Source: Arthrobacter sp. PsM3 (GTDB taxonomy: Bacteria; Actinomycetota; Actinomycetes; Actinomycetales; Micrococcaceae). Taken from it: DNA of 64,000 nucleotides. This document shows positions 26,623-34,967 of this stretch, in pieces; position 1 is the first letter of the stretch, and each line of letters starts with the position of its first letter. Location of the stretch: contig NZ_JARUXE010000010.1 in the NCBI RefSeq assembly GCF_030433895.1, forward strand, positions 62,001 to 126,000. The letters run 5' to 3'. The notes beneath the pieces are model-generated. The model saw only the letters and a program-made list of their open reading frames with translations, was not told where the DNA came from and made no database searches. A program made the position numbers and the translations under genes.

Positions 26623-27747
26623 TCAGGCCCCCTCGAGCACCTGGCTGGTGGCCCAGGCGAGGTACTTCGCGGCGTTTGCGACGGCGTCCTCCGGGCTTCC
26701 GGCCACGTCCAGCAGCTGCGCGGCGGCCACCACCCCGTGCTTGGCGAGGTCTTCCGGGGTGACCAGAATCCGTCCAGCGACCACAATCACCGGGATTCCA
26801 AGGCTCTGGGCCGCATCGGCGAGCGCAATCGGCGCCTTGCCGGTGAGCGACTGGGAATCCAGCGAGCCCTCGCCGGTGATCACGAGGTCTGCCTGCGCGA
26901 GCTTGGCGGCCAGGCCGGTGAGTCCGGCGACCAGCTCGAAGCCGCCTTCCAGTGCGGCGTTGCTGAAGGCCAGGAACGCTGCCGGGAAGCCGCCGGCGGC
27001 CCCGGCCCCTGCAACGTTGACGTCCCGCCCGGTGGCTTGGCGCAGCACCGAGGCCCAGTTGCGGAGCCCGGCGTCGAGCAGCTCCACGGCGTCCTCATCG
27101 GCACCTTTCTGCGGACCGAACACGGGGGCTGCCCCGTCGCTGCCAACGAGCGGGTTCTGCACGTCGACGGCGATCCGGAAGGTCACGGCGCCCAGCCGGG
27201 GGTCGAGGCCGCTGATATCGAGCTGCACCACCTGGGCGAGCGAGCCGCCGCCGAGCGGCACCACGTTGCCCGCGGCGTCGAGCGGCTTGAGGCCGAGCGC
27301 GCGCAGGGCGCCGCTGCCGCCGTCGCTCATCGCCGAACCGCCCAGGCCCAGCACGATCTCCGTCGCGCCGGCGTCCAGGGCGGCCGCAATCAGCTGGCCG
27401 CAGCCGTAGCTGTGTGCCCGCAGGGCGTTGGCGGGGGTGGGGTCCATGTGCGCCAGCCCGGAGGCCTGCGCGGTTTCGATGACGGCGGTGGCCCCGCCGA
27501 AGGCGTCCTTCCGGATCGCCCAGGCTGCGCCGACGGGTGCCAGGATGGGGCCGACGACGGCGTTCAGCCGCTCCTCGTACCCGGCAGCCACGGCCGCCTC
27601 GAGGGTGCCCTCGCCGCCGTCGGCCACCGGAAACTGGATGGCTTCGGCGTCGGGATAGACGCGCAAGGCGCCTTCGGCGATGGCGGAAGCGGCTTCGGCG
27701 GCGGTCAGGGAGCCTTTGAACTTGTCCGGGGCGATCAGAATGCGCAT
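26623..27747 (-). CDS. glxK: Glycerate kinase (GlxK/GarK family)
   Basis: A 374-aa cytosolic kinase phosphorylating glycerate, in glyoxylate or serine-type carbon recovery. It opens with MRILIAPDKFKGSLTAAEAA and contains PVADGGEGT and GLGGSAMSDGGSGAL, all diagnostic for class II glycerate kinases. The ATG at 27747 follows CAGGAT by 6 bp, so a leaderless mRNA is plausible. The stop is 14 bp from the convergent DUF6766 stop. No other glyoxylate-pathway gene is adjacent. Confidence 0.93.
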   Translation of the reverse strand: MRILIAPDKFKGSLTAAEAASAIAEGALRVYPDAEAIQFPVADGGEGTLEAAVAAGYEERLNAVVGPILAPVGAAWAIRKDAFGGATAVIETAQASGLAHMDPTPANALRAHSYGCGQLIAAALDAGATEIVLGLGGSAMSDGGSGALRALGLKPLDAAGNVVPLGGGSLAQVVQLDISGLDPRLGAVTFRIAVDVQNPLVGSDGAAPVFGPQKGADEDAVELLDAGLRNWASVLRQATGRDVNVAGAGAAGGFPAAFLAFSNAALEGGFELVAGLTGLAAKLAQADLVITGEGSLDSQSLTGKAPIALADAAQSLGIPVIVVAGRILVTPEDLAKHGVVAAAQLLDVAGSPEDAVANAAKYLAWATSQVLEGA

Positions 27748-27891
27748 GGGTCCATCCTGCCAGCCCCGGGACCTGGCCAGGCACCGGACGGCGGCGACAT
27801 TGCCCGGCGCCGGTAGTAACGTGGCAGCCACACAGAATCGGCCTGGACACAGGGGGCAACGGGGTATGAAAACGCAAAGACCGGCCGGAGC

Positions 27892-28641
27892 ATGACTGGC
27901 CTGCCCGGGATGACCGAGTTGCTGCTCGTCCGGCATGGTGAGAGCCAGGGAAACGTGGCCGCCACACAGGCGCACCGGTCCGGGGCCTACGACATCAACG
28001 TTCCGGCCCGTGACGCCGACGTCGAGCTGTCCGACACCGGGCGCGGGCAGGCCCTGGCCCTGGGCCGCCTGCTTGCCGAATTCCCCGCGGATCGGCGGGC
28101 GGCGGTGTGGTCCTCGCCCTATCTCCGGGCCGTGCAGACGGCGGAGCTGGCCGTCCGCACCGGGGGCTGGCAGACCTCGCCCCTGCTGGACGAACGTTTG
28201 CGTGACCGCGAGCTCGGCATCCTGGACATGCTTACCTCCGCCGGTGTGGAGGCCCGGCTCCCCCAGGAGGCGGAGCGCCGGCGGTGGCTGGGCAAGTTCT
28301 ACTACCGTCCGCCCGGCGGCGAATCGTGGGCCGATGTTGTGCTGCGGCTGCGCTCCCTGGTCGCCGACCTGGACCGGCTGTGTTCCGGACAGCGCGTACT
28401 GCTGGTCTGCCACGACGCCGTCATCCTGCTGTTCCGCTACATCCTGGAAGGGCTGACGGAGGGCGAGCTGCTGGACCTAGCCGCTGCCTCCGCGATTCTC
28501 AATGCCTCCGTGACCCGGTTCGTCCGGCCCGGCGGCACCGGGCCGTGGCATTTGGAGAGCTTCAACATGGCAGACCACCTGATGAGCGAAGGGGTCCAAG
28601 TGACCGAACATGCCGGGGATACCAATGTCCACCCGCGGTGA
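27892..28641 (+). CDS. Histidine phosphatase family protein (phosphoglycerate-mutase-like)
   Basis: A 249-aa protein of the histidine-phosphatase superfamily. The RHGESQGN motif with the phospho-acceptor histidine (H15) is near the N terminus, and LLVCHDAVI supplies the second catalytic histidine around residue 172. Its substrate is not predictable. The start may be the ATG at 27892 or the in-frame ATG at 27910; neither has a convincing ribosome binding site. Its end overlaps the start of the NAD(P)HX dehydratase gene by 17 bp, implying translational coupling. Confidence 0.85.
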   Translation: MTGLPGMTELLLVRHGESQGNVAATQAHRSGAYDINVPARDADVELSDTGRGQALALGRLLAEFPADRRAAVWSSPYLRAVQTAELAVRTGGWQTSPLLDERLRDRELGILDMLTSAGVEARLPQEAERRRWLGKFYYRPPGGESWADVVLRLRSLVADLDRLCSGQRVLLVCHDAVILLFRYILEGLTEGELLDLAAASAILNASVTRFVRPGGTGPWHLESFNMADHLMSEGVQVTEHAGDTNVHPR

Positions 28642-29596
28642 AGCCGCCGCACCCGGTCCCGGACGGGAGTCTGTCCGCCCGGAGCCCGTCACACCGACCT
28701 TGTTGCGGGACTGGCCGTTGCCCGGCGGCGGCTCCGGCAAGGGCGACCGCGGATCGGTGCTGGTGATCGGCGGGGCGCGGATGACGCCGGGCGCCGTTCT
28801 GCTCGCCGGGGTGGCCGCGCTGCGCTCCGGCGCCGGCCGTCTCACCCTGGCCGTGGCGGAATCCGTCGCCGTGCAACTGGCGGTCGCGGTGCCCGAGGCG
28901 GGCGTGCTCAGGCTGCCGGAAACCGCCTCGGGCACCGTCAAGGGCTCTTCGGCAGCCGCCGTCCTCGCCTCAGCGGTCGAAGCCGCCGACGCGGTCCTGA
29001 TCGGACCGGGCCTCGACGACAAGGACGAGGCCACTGCGTTGCTCCGCGGACTCCTCAAGGTGCCGGCGGGGAATCAACCGCCCGCCATCATCCTCGATGC
29101 CTTCGCCCTGGGCAGCCTGCCCGAGCTGGCCCGGGACCTGGGCCCCTGGGCGGGCCGGCTGATCCTGACCCCGAATGTCACCGAGGCGGGCATCCTGCTG
29201 GGGCACGACACCGGGGAGCTGGCCCGCGATGTACCGGAGCTCGCGGAGAAGTACAGCGCGGTGGTGAGCTGCCAGGGTGTAATCGCGCGGCCCAGCGGGG
29301 CTGACGGCCGGGCAGCCGGCGGGGCCGGCGGGGCCGGCGCCGGGACACGGGCTTCGCTGTGGGAAATCACCACCGGACACAGCGGCCTGGGCACTTCGGG
29401 TTCCGGCGATGTGCTGTCCGGGACGATTGCCGGGCTGCGGGCCCGGGGAACCACGGACGCGCAGGCGGCCTGCTGGGGCACCCATCTGCATGCGGCCGCC
29501 GGGGATCGGCTCGCGAGCCGGCTGGGCGGTCTCGGCTACCTCGCCCGCGAACTTACGGAGGAGCTGCCGCCCCTGATGATGGAGCTCAGTTCCTGA
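28625..29596 (+). CDS. nnrD: ADP-dependent NAD(P)H-hydrate dehydratase
   Basis: This enzyme repairs hydrated NAD(P)H (the S-epimer) by ADP-driven dehydration. The 323-aa protein has the ribokinase-like core with GKGDRGSVLVIGGARMTPGAVLLAG, NVTEAGILLG, and the catalytic-end motif TSGSGDVLSGTIAGL near residue 258. The epimerase domain found fused in YjeF proteins is absent. A Gly/Ala-rich insertion of about 20 residues precedes the last motif. The ATG at 28625 has GGGGAT upstream; an ATG at 28610 is an alternative. Coupled to the upstream phosphatase. Confidence 0.9.
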   Translation: MSTRGEAAAPGPGRESVRPEPVTPTLLRDWPLPGGGSGKGDRGSVLVIGGARMTPGAVLLAGVAALRSGAGRLTLAVAESVAVQLAVAVPEAGVLRLPETASGTVKGSSAAAVLASAVEAADAVLIGPGLDDKDEATALLRGLLKVPAGNQPPAIILDAFALGSLPELARDLGPWAGRLILTPNVTEAGILLGHDTGELARDVPELAEKYSAVVSCQGVIARPSGADGRAAGGAGGAGAGTRASLWEITTGHSGLGTSGSGDVLSGTIAGLRARGTTDAQAACWGTHLHAAAGDRLASRLGGLGYLARELTEELPPLMMELSS

Positions 29597-29614
29597 CCCG
29601 GCCCTGGCTGGGGG

Positions 29615-30415
29615 TCATCCGCCCCAGCCGCCGCGTTCCTGCAGGACTTCCTTGAGCAGGTCCGCGCGGTCGGTGACGATCCCGTCGACCCCGAGGTCCA
29701 GCAGCCGGTGCATTTCCGCGGGATCGTTGATGGTCCAGACGTGCACCTGCAGGCCGTGCCGGTGGGCGCGCCGGACGAAACCTGGGGTCACCACGGTCAC
29801 GGCACCGTAGCTGACGGGAACCTGCAGGGCGTGGACGCCGCGCAGCGCACGTCCCGCGGTGAGGCGCAGCAGTGCCCCCGGGAGCACCGGGCCCAGCAGG
29901 ACAAAGAGGGCATTGGACACGATGCCGGCGGATCCAGCGGCGGGGCGGCTCAGCTGGTCCAGCACGGCCCGGCGCCGGCGGTCCGAGAAGCTGGCAATCA
30001 GCACGCGGTCGTGCAGGCCGTAGCGTTCGATCGCGGCGACCAGGGGCGCCACTGAGTTCCAGTCCTTGACGTCGAGGTTGATCCGGACATCCGGGAAGGT
30101 GGTGGCGAGTTCCTCGAACAGCGGGATGGGCTCCGCGCCGCCGATCCGCGCCAGTGCCACGGTCTCCGCCGGAAGTTCGGAGATCCTGCCGCGGCCGTCC
30201 GTGACGCGGTCCAGGGTTTCGTCGTGGAAGAGCAGCAGGACGCCGTCGGCAGTGGTGTGCACATCGGTCTCCAGGTGCCGGAACCCCAGTTCGACGGCGG
30301 CGCGGAACGCCGCCATGGAGTTCTCCAGGCCGTCCAGGGAGAAGCCGCGGTGGGCCATGGCCACGGGACGTTCCGGGCCGTCACCGGCGGCGAAGAAGGG
30401 GTGCGGGGTGCTCAC
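29615..30415 (-). CDS. Glycerophosphodiester phosphodiesterase
   Basis: A 266-aa TIM-barrel enzyme hydrolysing glycerophosphodiesters to glycerol 3-phosphate and an alcohol. The catalytic residues appear as AHRG near residue 21, ETDV (HLETDVHTT) near residue 49 and FHDETLDRVTDG near residues 62-73. No signal peptide is present, so it is probably cytosolic. The GTG start at 30415 lies 6 bp after TAGGCT, giving a leaderless transcript. Convergent with nnrD. Confidence 0.92.
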   Translation of the reverse strand: MSTPHPFFAAGDGPERPVAMAHRGFSLDGLENSMAAFRAAVELGFRHLETDVHTTADGVLLLFHDETLDRVTDGRGRISELPAETVALARIGGAEPIPLFEELATTFPDVRINLDVKDWNSVAPLVAAIERYGLHDRVLIASFSDRRRRAVLDQLSRPAAGSAGIVSNALFVLLGPVLPGALLRLTAGRALRGVHALQVPVSYGAVTVVTPGFVRRAHRHGLQVHVWTINDPAEMHRLLDLGVDGIVTDRADLLKEVLQERGGWGG

Positions 30416-30421
30416 TCTTGA

Positions 30422-30427
30422 AGCCTA
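30422..30427 (-). promoter_or_regulatory. -10 box of the GDPD gene (leaderless)
   Basis: TAGGCT on the minus strand, 6 bp before the GTG start, with no ribosome binding site. Confidence 0.45.
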
Positions 30428-30431
30428 GCCG

Positions 30432-30470
30432 AGCCCCCGACTGCGGAGCTTTGCGGCGCCATTCGGGGGC
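30432..30470 (-). terminator. Hairpin between the 82-aa gene and the GDPD promoter
   Basis: GCCCCCGA (30432-30439) pairs with TCGGGGGC (30463-30470). It lies downstream of the 82-aa gene and just before the GDPD promoter, so it may insulate the two. Confidence 0.35.
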
Positions 30471-30487
30471 ACTTTTCGGTGGAGCCA

Positions 30488-30536
30488 AGCCCGGCCAGAG
30501 GCTCTGTTTAACGCGGCCCAGCCCGGCCGGAGGCTC
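30488..30536. repeat. Two 17-bp direct repeats, 32 bp apart
   Basis: AGCCCGGCCAGAGGCTC (30488-30504) and AGCCCGGCCGGAGGCTC (30520-30536) differ at one base. Each is flanked by GAGCC/GGCTC symmetry. They lie in the 125-bp gap downstream of the 82-aa gene. Confidence 0.6.
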
Positions 30537-30540
30537 CGGA

Positions 30541-30789
30541 TCAGTTCGCGGGCGGGAGGATCTCCACGCCGTCACTGCAGTGCAGAAGCGTGCGGCCGCG
30601 GCCGCCGTCGAGATGCACCCAGACGGCGGTGTGGTCTGCCGTGACGGCGTCCACCTGGCCCTCGGTCTCGTAGCCGGGCGCCAGCCGGACGCTGACGCGG
30701 TCGCCCTGCTGCAGGGTCTTCCAGTGCGCGTCCGGCGCCACCCGGCGCAGGGGGGTGTCGTCGGTGTTTTGCGTGCGGTACTTAGCCAT
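30541..30789 (-). CDS. Small hypothetical protein, probable SH3-like beta barrel
   Basis: An 82-aa protein with alternating beta-like segments, GDRVSVRLAPGYETEGQVDAVTADHTAVWVHLDGGRGRTLLHCSDGVEIL. The pattern of short strands with a G-x-V-x-x-V core suggests a small barrel, but that is inference. GGTGGGAAA precedes the ATG. I recognise no named family. It sits between the second HAD phosphatase and the GDPD gene on the minus strand. Confidence 0.6.
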   Translation of the reverse strand: MAKYRTQNTDDTPLRRVAPDAHWKTLQQGDRVSVRLAPGYETEGQVDAVTADHTAVWVHLDGGRGRTLLHCSDGVEILPPAN

Positions 30790-30972
30790 GATTTCCCACC
30801 GTCAGTCAGCTGATCCGTCGTGAAATTCCAGCGTAGGGCGCCAAGATGAACGCCAGTTGACCGTGAGCTGGTAGTCCGGTGTTTGCGCCGGGAACCGCCG
30901 CAGGCCGTGTTGCGGGTACCTGGCGTGGGCGCGCCGGGTCAATCAGGGGCGGGCGGGTCAGCCAGATCCGGT

Positions 30973-31791
30973 TCAGGGCAGCCGGAGTCCCAGGGCTGCG
31001 AGCTTGGCCTCGAGGATCTGGGCGACGCCGTCGTCGTCGAAGTGCGGCGCCTGCTGCCCGGCGGCGAGGATGGCCTCGGGGTGCCCGCTGGCCATCGCGT
31101 AGCCGTCGCCGGCCCAGCGCAGCATCTCGATGTCGTTGGGCATGTCCCCGAAGGCCACCACATCGGCGGAGTCGACGCCCAGGCCCGCCGCGTATTCGGC
31201 GAGCGTGACAGCCTTGTTGACGCCTGGGAGGGACAGTTCCAGAAGCGCGATATTCGGCGCCGAGTGGGTTGCCGCGGCGAGGTGGGCGACGGCCGGCGTG
31301 ACTTCGGCCAGGAACTCGTCAGCCGAACCCTCCCGGACCACAGCCAGGAATTTCACCACGGAATCGGCCGCGGTGAGGGTGGTGTGCAGCGGCGCGGGGG
31401 TGAACTCGGCGAGCAACCTGCTCGAGCCGTTCTCGATGAACCCGGGTTCCAGGTGAAAGCCGGTCAGGGTCTCGGCGGCGAAGAGTGCGGACGGGCGCAG
31501 CCGCTGGATGATGCGGCGGGCCTCGAAGACGGCGTCGAGCTGCAGGGCCCGGGCCGAGACCATGCGGACCGCCTCCAGGTCCCAGACGACGGCGCCGTTC
31601 GAGCAGATGACGGTGCCGGTGTGGCCCAGCTGCTCCTGGAGGGGGTGCAGCCAGCGCGGCGGCCGACCCGTGACGAAGACCAATTCGATCCCCGCGTCCC
31701 GGCAGGCGTGGAACGCACGGACGGTCCGGTCACTGATTTTGCCGTCGTGGCCGAGGATCGTTCCGTCAATGTCACTTGCTACCAGCCGCAT
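30973..31791 (-). CDS. Cof-type HAD-superfamily hydrolase, second copy
   Basis: A 272-aa HAD-IIB phosphatase. Motif I is ASDIDGTILG near residues 5-14, motif II is VFVTGRPP near residues 38-45, and motif IV is AFGDMPNDIEMLRWAGDGYAMASG near residues 213-236. The ATG at 31791 follows TAGACT by 6 bp, so it is probably leaderless. It shares the NDIEMLxWA ending with the HAD protein at 6727-7599 but is clearly diverged. Substrate unknown. Confidence 0.88.
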   Translation of the reverse strand: MRLVASDIDGTILGHDGKISDRTVRAFHACRDAGIELVFVTGRPPRWLHPLQEQLGHTGTVICSNGAVVWDLEAVRMVSARALQLDAVFEARRIIQRLRPSALFAAETLTGFHLEPGFIENGSSRLLAEFTPAPLHTTLTAADSVVKFLAVVREGSADEFLAEVTPAVAHLAAATHSAPNIALLELSLPGVNKAVTLAEYAAGLGVDSADVVAFGDMPNDIEMLRWAGDGYAMASGHPEAILAAGQQAPHFDDDGVAQILEAKLAALGLRLP

Positions 31792-31797
31792 ACTGCC

Positions 31798-31803
31798 AGT
31801 CTA
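31798..31803 (-). promoter_or_regulatory. -10 box of the second HAD gene (leaderless)
   Basis: TAGACT on the minus strand, 6 bp before the ATG. Confidence 0.45.
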
Positions 31804-31864
31804 CGTGGGCGGCGGCGTGGCGGGTTCCGGTGCGGCCGCCCACGCCGACGGCGGCGGCCCGCGG

Positions 31865-32377
31865 TTAGTGGCGTTCGTAGATGCCGGTCAGGCTCGCGCT
31901 GGCCAGGGTGTGCGGGGCGAGTTTGGCCTCCAGTTTCGCCGGGTGCGCACCGGCGTCCAGCCCGGAGTGCGCGACGTCGAGGGCGTGGACCGTGACGATG
32001 TACCGGTGCGGGCCGTGGCCCCTGGGCGGAGCCGCCCCCAGGTAGCCGGTGGCACCGCCGTCGTTCTTCAGCTGGAAGGCCCCGGGCGGCAGGTAGCCGG
32101 TCTGGCGCGATCCCGCCCCGGCGGGCAGGGACGTGACGTCGGCGGGAAGGTCGAGCACAGCCCAGTGCCAGAAGCCGCCGCGGCCCGGGGCATCGGGGTC
32201 GAACATGGTGACGGCGTAACCCCGCGTTCCGGCCGGGGCCCCGGTCCAGCTCAGCTGCGGGGACTCGTCCTTGGCCCCCGCCCCGGTCGACGCGCCGCGC
32301 TGGGCCGGCGGAAGGGTCTGCCCGTCCTGGAATGACTCACTGCTGACGCGGAACGAGGGGCCATCGTGGTGTGTCAT
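31865..32377 (-). CDS. YbhB/YbcL family Raf-kinase-inhibitor-like (PEBP) protein
   Basis: A 170-aa phosphatidylethanolamine-binding-protein fold member. The anion-binding pocket signature is visible as FDPDAPGRGGFWHWAVLDLP (about residues 59-78) and the second conserved block is GYLGAAPPRGHGPHRYIVTVHALD. Bacterial members have no agreed role. AAAGG precedes the ATG. The gene starts 9 bp after the PfkB-kinase stop, so the two are cotranscribed. Confidence 0.9.
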   Translation of the reverse strand: MTHHDGPSFRVSSESFQDGQTLPPAQRGASTGAGAKDESPQLSWTGAPAGTRGYAVTMFDPDAPGRGGFWHWAVLDLPADVTSLPAGAGSRQTGYLPPGAFQLKNDGGATGYLGAAPPRGHGPHRYIVTVHALDVAHSGLDAGAHPAKLEAKLAPHTLASASLTGIYERH

Positions 32378-32386
32378 GGCTGCCTT

Positions 32387-33397
32387 TCAGTTGCTGGGGA
32401 GTTCTGCACTTTCGGAATCGCGGCCCACGGTTTCCGCCGGGTGCGGGGCCTGCGCGCCCAGCTCCGTCCGGTTCAGTTCGGCCCGGGTGGGCGGGTTGGC
32501 GCCGGCCCGGGAAACGGTGACAGCGGCGGCCCAGGCGGCATGGGCCAGGAGTCCGCGGAGGCTTTCGGCCGAGAGCTCACGCAGATCCTTGCGGTTCTGC
32601 GCCCCGTCCAGGCCCAGGTCCACGATTGCGGAGAGCAGCGCCGCCATAAAGGAATCCCCCGCGCCGACGGTGTCCGCCACTTTCACGGACGGCGCAGGGA
32701 AATGCGCTTCGCCGGCGGCATTCACCCCCCAGGGACCCCGGGCGCCGCGGGTGACCACCACCATCGCGGGGCCTTCCGAGCCGCCGAGTGAAAGCCACCG
32801 CCGGGCCGAATCCAGCGGATCCTCGCCGGGGTACAGCCACTGGAGATCCTCATCCGAGGCCTTGACCACGTCCGCCAGGGTGACGAACTTTTCCGCCTGC
32901 CCGCGCGCGTAGTCCACGTCGGTGATGATGCTGGGCCGGCAGTTGGGATCGAAGCTGATGGTCGCCAAAGGATGGGCATGCTCGACGGCGCTGAGCACCT
33001 CGGCGGCCCCGGGAGCCAGCATCGTGGCAATCGAGCCGGTATGCAGCAGGGTTGTTGCCTGCAGCATGAACGGCAGCCGGTCCGCGAGCCCGGGCAGCTG
33101 CCAGGCGAGGTCGAAGGTGTAGCTGGCGGCGCCGTCGTCGTCGATCAGGGCGGTGGCGACGGAAGTGGGAAGCTCGTCCGGGCCCAGTGGGAGCAGCACC
33201 GAGCTGGACTTCAGGTGTGCCGCCACCGATTCACCGTAGGCGTCTCGGCCGTAGCGGCCGATGAACTGCACCGGGTGGTCCAGCCGGGCCAGGCCCACGG
33301 CGACGTTGAGGGGGCTTCCGCCGACATGGGCCTGGATACCAGAGGAACGCTGGACGACATCGACCAGGCCCTCGCCAATAACTGTGAGCATGCTCAT
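32387..33397 (-). CDS. PfkB-family carbohydrate kinase (probable fructokinase)
   Basis: A 336-aa ribokinase-fold sugar kinase. GGSPLNVAVGLARLD near residues 27-41 is the substrate-binding segment and DTVGAGDSFMAALLSAI is the catalytic and ATP-site signature with its base D. Similarity of the N-terminal pattern (GEGLVDVV) is closest to fructokinases. The start may be ATG 33397 or ATG 33391, the latter 6 bp after CAGAGT. It lies 56 bp downstream of the persulfide dioxygenase gene and directly upstream of the PEBP gene. Confidence 0.88.
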   Translation of the reverse strand: MSMLTVIGEGLVDVVQRSSGIQAHVGGSPLNVAVGLARLDHPVQFIGRYGRDAYGESVAAHLKSSSVLLPLGPDELPTSVATALIDDDGAASYTFDLAWQLPGLADRLPFMLQATTLLHTGSIATMLAPGAAEVLSAVEHAHPLATISFDPNCRPSIITDVDYARGQAEKFVTLADVVKASDEDLQWLYPGEDPLDSARRWLSLGGSEGPAMVVVTRGARGPWGVNAAGEAHFPAPSVKVADTVGAGDSFMAALLSAIVDLGLDGAQNRKDLRELSAESLRGLLAHAAWAAAVTVSRAGANPPTRAELNRTELGAQAPHPAETVGRDSESAELPSN

Positions 33398-33453
33398 ACT
33401 CTGCCAGAGAACGCGACCCGGCGCCCCAGTGTTTCGGAGTGGGTGTGTTTGGT

Positions 33454-34818
33454 TCAGGCCGAGGAAGCCCGGGCGCTGTCCACCGGGATACCGGCCGGCC
33501 CGGCGTCGGCGAAATTGGCGTCGATGTGGACCACGTCCCTGCCGGCGCGCTGGAGCAGGCTCGCGGCGATGCCTGCCCGGTACCCGGAGGTGCAGTGCAC
33601 CCAGAGCTTCCCTGCGGGGACGGACTCCAGCTGGCGCAGCAGTTCGTGCAGCGGGACGTTGACCGCTCCGGCCACACGCGAGGCGGCGTATTCGTCAGCC
33701 CGGCGCACATCGACGACGGTGTCGCCGGGAGCAAGGCCGGCGAGCACCCCGTCCCAGCCCACGCGGGGATAGGAGGCGAGGGCGGCGCGGGGCGCGAGGG
33801 CGTGCGGGTCGGTGCCGAGGGCGGCATCCGGGGACTCGATGCCGATCCGGCAAAGGTCGCGGATGGCGTCTTCCACATCGGTGCGGGATCCCACCAGGGT
33901 CAGCTGCTCGCCCCAGGGCAGGATCCAGCCCAGGTAGGTGCTGAAGCTGGTGCCGTATTCGAAGCTCACGCTGCCCAGCAAGTGGTTGCTGGCGAAGGCC
34001 ACGCGGCGGCGCAGGTCGACCACCCATTCTCCGTCCGCAAGCCGGCGCGTGAGCTCCGCGGCGTCCAGCGATTCCGGCACCGCCAGGTCAGCCGGCGCGG
34101 GGCCGGCGGCGTTGGTGACGCCCATGTGGGCGTAGTAGGAGGGGTAGGCAGTGAGGTTGGCGATGAGTTCCTGGACGAAGTGGTCCTCGTCCGGGTCCGT
34201 CAGGGCGTGGTTGCTGGCGAGCTGCTCCGCGATGGTGGAGGAGCCGGCGCCGCTGGCCGGACCGGAGGAGCAGAAGGATCCGAAGCCGTGGGTCGGAAAC
34301 AGCGCGGCTTCGGGCACGGCCTCCCCGACGAGGCGGCGGACGGAGGCGTACTGGTCATGGGTGAGGCCGAGGGTGTCGCCGGCGCCGACGAGGTCCGTGC
34401 GTCCGACCGAGCCGTACAGCAGGCTTCCGCCGGAGAAGACCGCCTGCTGGCCGCCGTCGTCGACGATGAAGGACAGGTGGGTGTGGGTGTGGCCCGGCGT
34501 GGCAACGGCCTTGACCGTCAGCGCGCCGACCCGGACGGTCTGCCCGTCCGTGACCGGCTGCCGCTCGAACTTGACCGGATCGGCGGCGTTCACGAGGTAG
34601 CTCGCGCCGTGGGCCCTGGCCAGCTCGAGCCCGCCGGTGAGGTAGTCGTTGTGGATGTGGGTCTCGGCGACGTGCGTGATTCTCACCCCGGCGTCGCGGG
34701 CGGCCGCCTCGACGCGGTCCGTGTCCCGCTGCGGGTCGATGACCAGCGCCACGGACCCGTCATGGACGAGGTAGCTGCGGTCCCCGAGCTGTGTGGTCTC
34801 GATAACGATGACGTCCAT
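33454..34818 (-). CDS. MBL-fold persulfide dioxygenase fused to rhodanese domains
   Basis: A 454-aa sulfur-detoxifying fusion. The N-terminal metallo-beta-lactamase domain carries ETHIHNDYLTGG (H54, H56, D58) and TPGHTHTHLS (H110), as in ETHE1-type iron-dependent persulfide dioxygenases. It is followed by one rhodanese module lacking an active cysteine and a second module with HCTSGYRAG (C409). It should oxidise persulfides to sulfite and shuttle sulfane sulfur in the cytosol. AGGAGG lies just before the ATG at 34818. A CsoR/CstR-like operator sits in the promoter, fitting sulfide-responsive control. Confidence 0.92.
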   Translation of the reverse strand: MDVIVIETTQLGDRSYLVHDGSVALVIDPQRDTDRVEAAARDAGVRITHVAETHIHNDYLTGGLELARAHGASYLVNAADPVKFERQPVTDGQTVRVGALTVKAVATPGHTHTHLSFIVDDGGQQAVFSGGSLLYGSVGRTDLVGAGDTLGLTHDQYASVRRLVGEAVPEAALFPTHGFGSFCSSGPASGAGSSTIAEQLASNHALTDPDEDHFVQELIANLTAYPSYYAHMGVTNAAGPAPADLAVPESLDAAELTRRLADGEWVVDLRRRVAFASNHLLGSVSFEYGTSFSTYLGWILPWGEQLTLVGSRTDVEDAIRDLCRIGIESPDAALGTDPHALAPRAALASYPRVGWDGVLAGLAPGDTVVDVRRADEYAASRVAGAVNVPLHELLRQLESVPAGKLWVHCTSGYRAGIAASLLQRAGRDVVHIDANFADAGPAGIPVDSARASSA

Positions 34819-34882
34819 GTCTTCCTCCTGGCCTGCCGGGCGTGCCACAATCGGCCGCAAGGCTGTCAGCTGCGCACCTCCA

Positions 34883-34911
34883 TCATCAAACCCCCTGGGG
34901 TATGAACGCAA
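34883..34911 (-). promoter_or_regulatory. CsoR/CstR-like operator inside the persulfide dioxygenase promoter
   Basis: On the minus strand TTGCGT (34906-34911) and TGATGA (34883-34888) are spaced by 17 bp, and the spacer contains ATACCCCAGGGGGTTT (34888-34903), an inverted repeat of the kind bound by CsoR-family repressors, which include the persulfide sensor CstR. No csoR/cstR gene is in the window, so the regulator would act from elsewhere. Confidence 0.55.
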
Positions 34912-34967
34912 GCCTGGTTTGTTGGCGGACAACCGGCGCCGCCCTCCGCCGCTGAGGGGCCAAGCGG

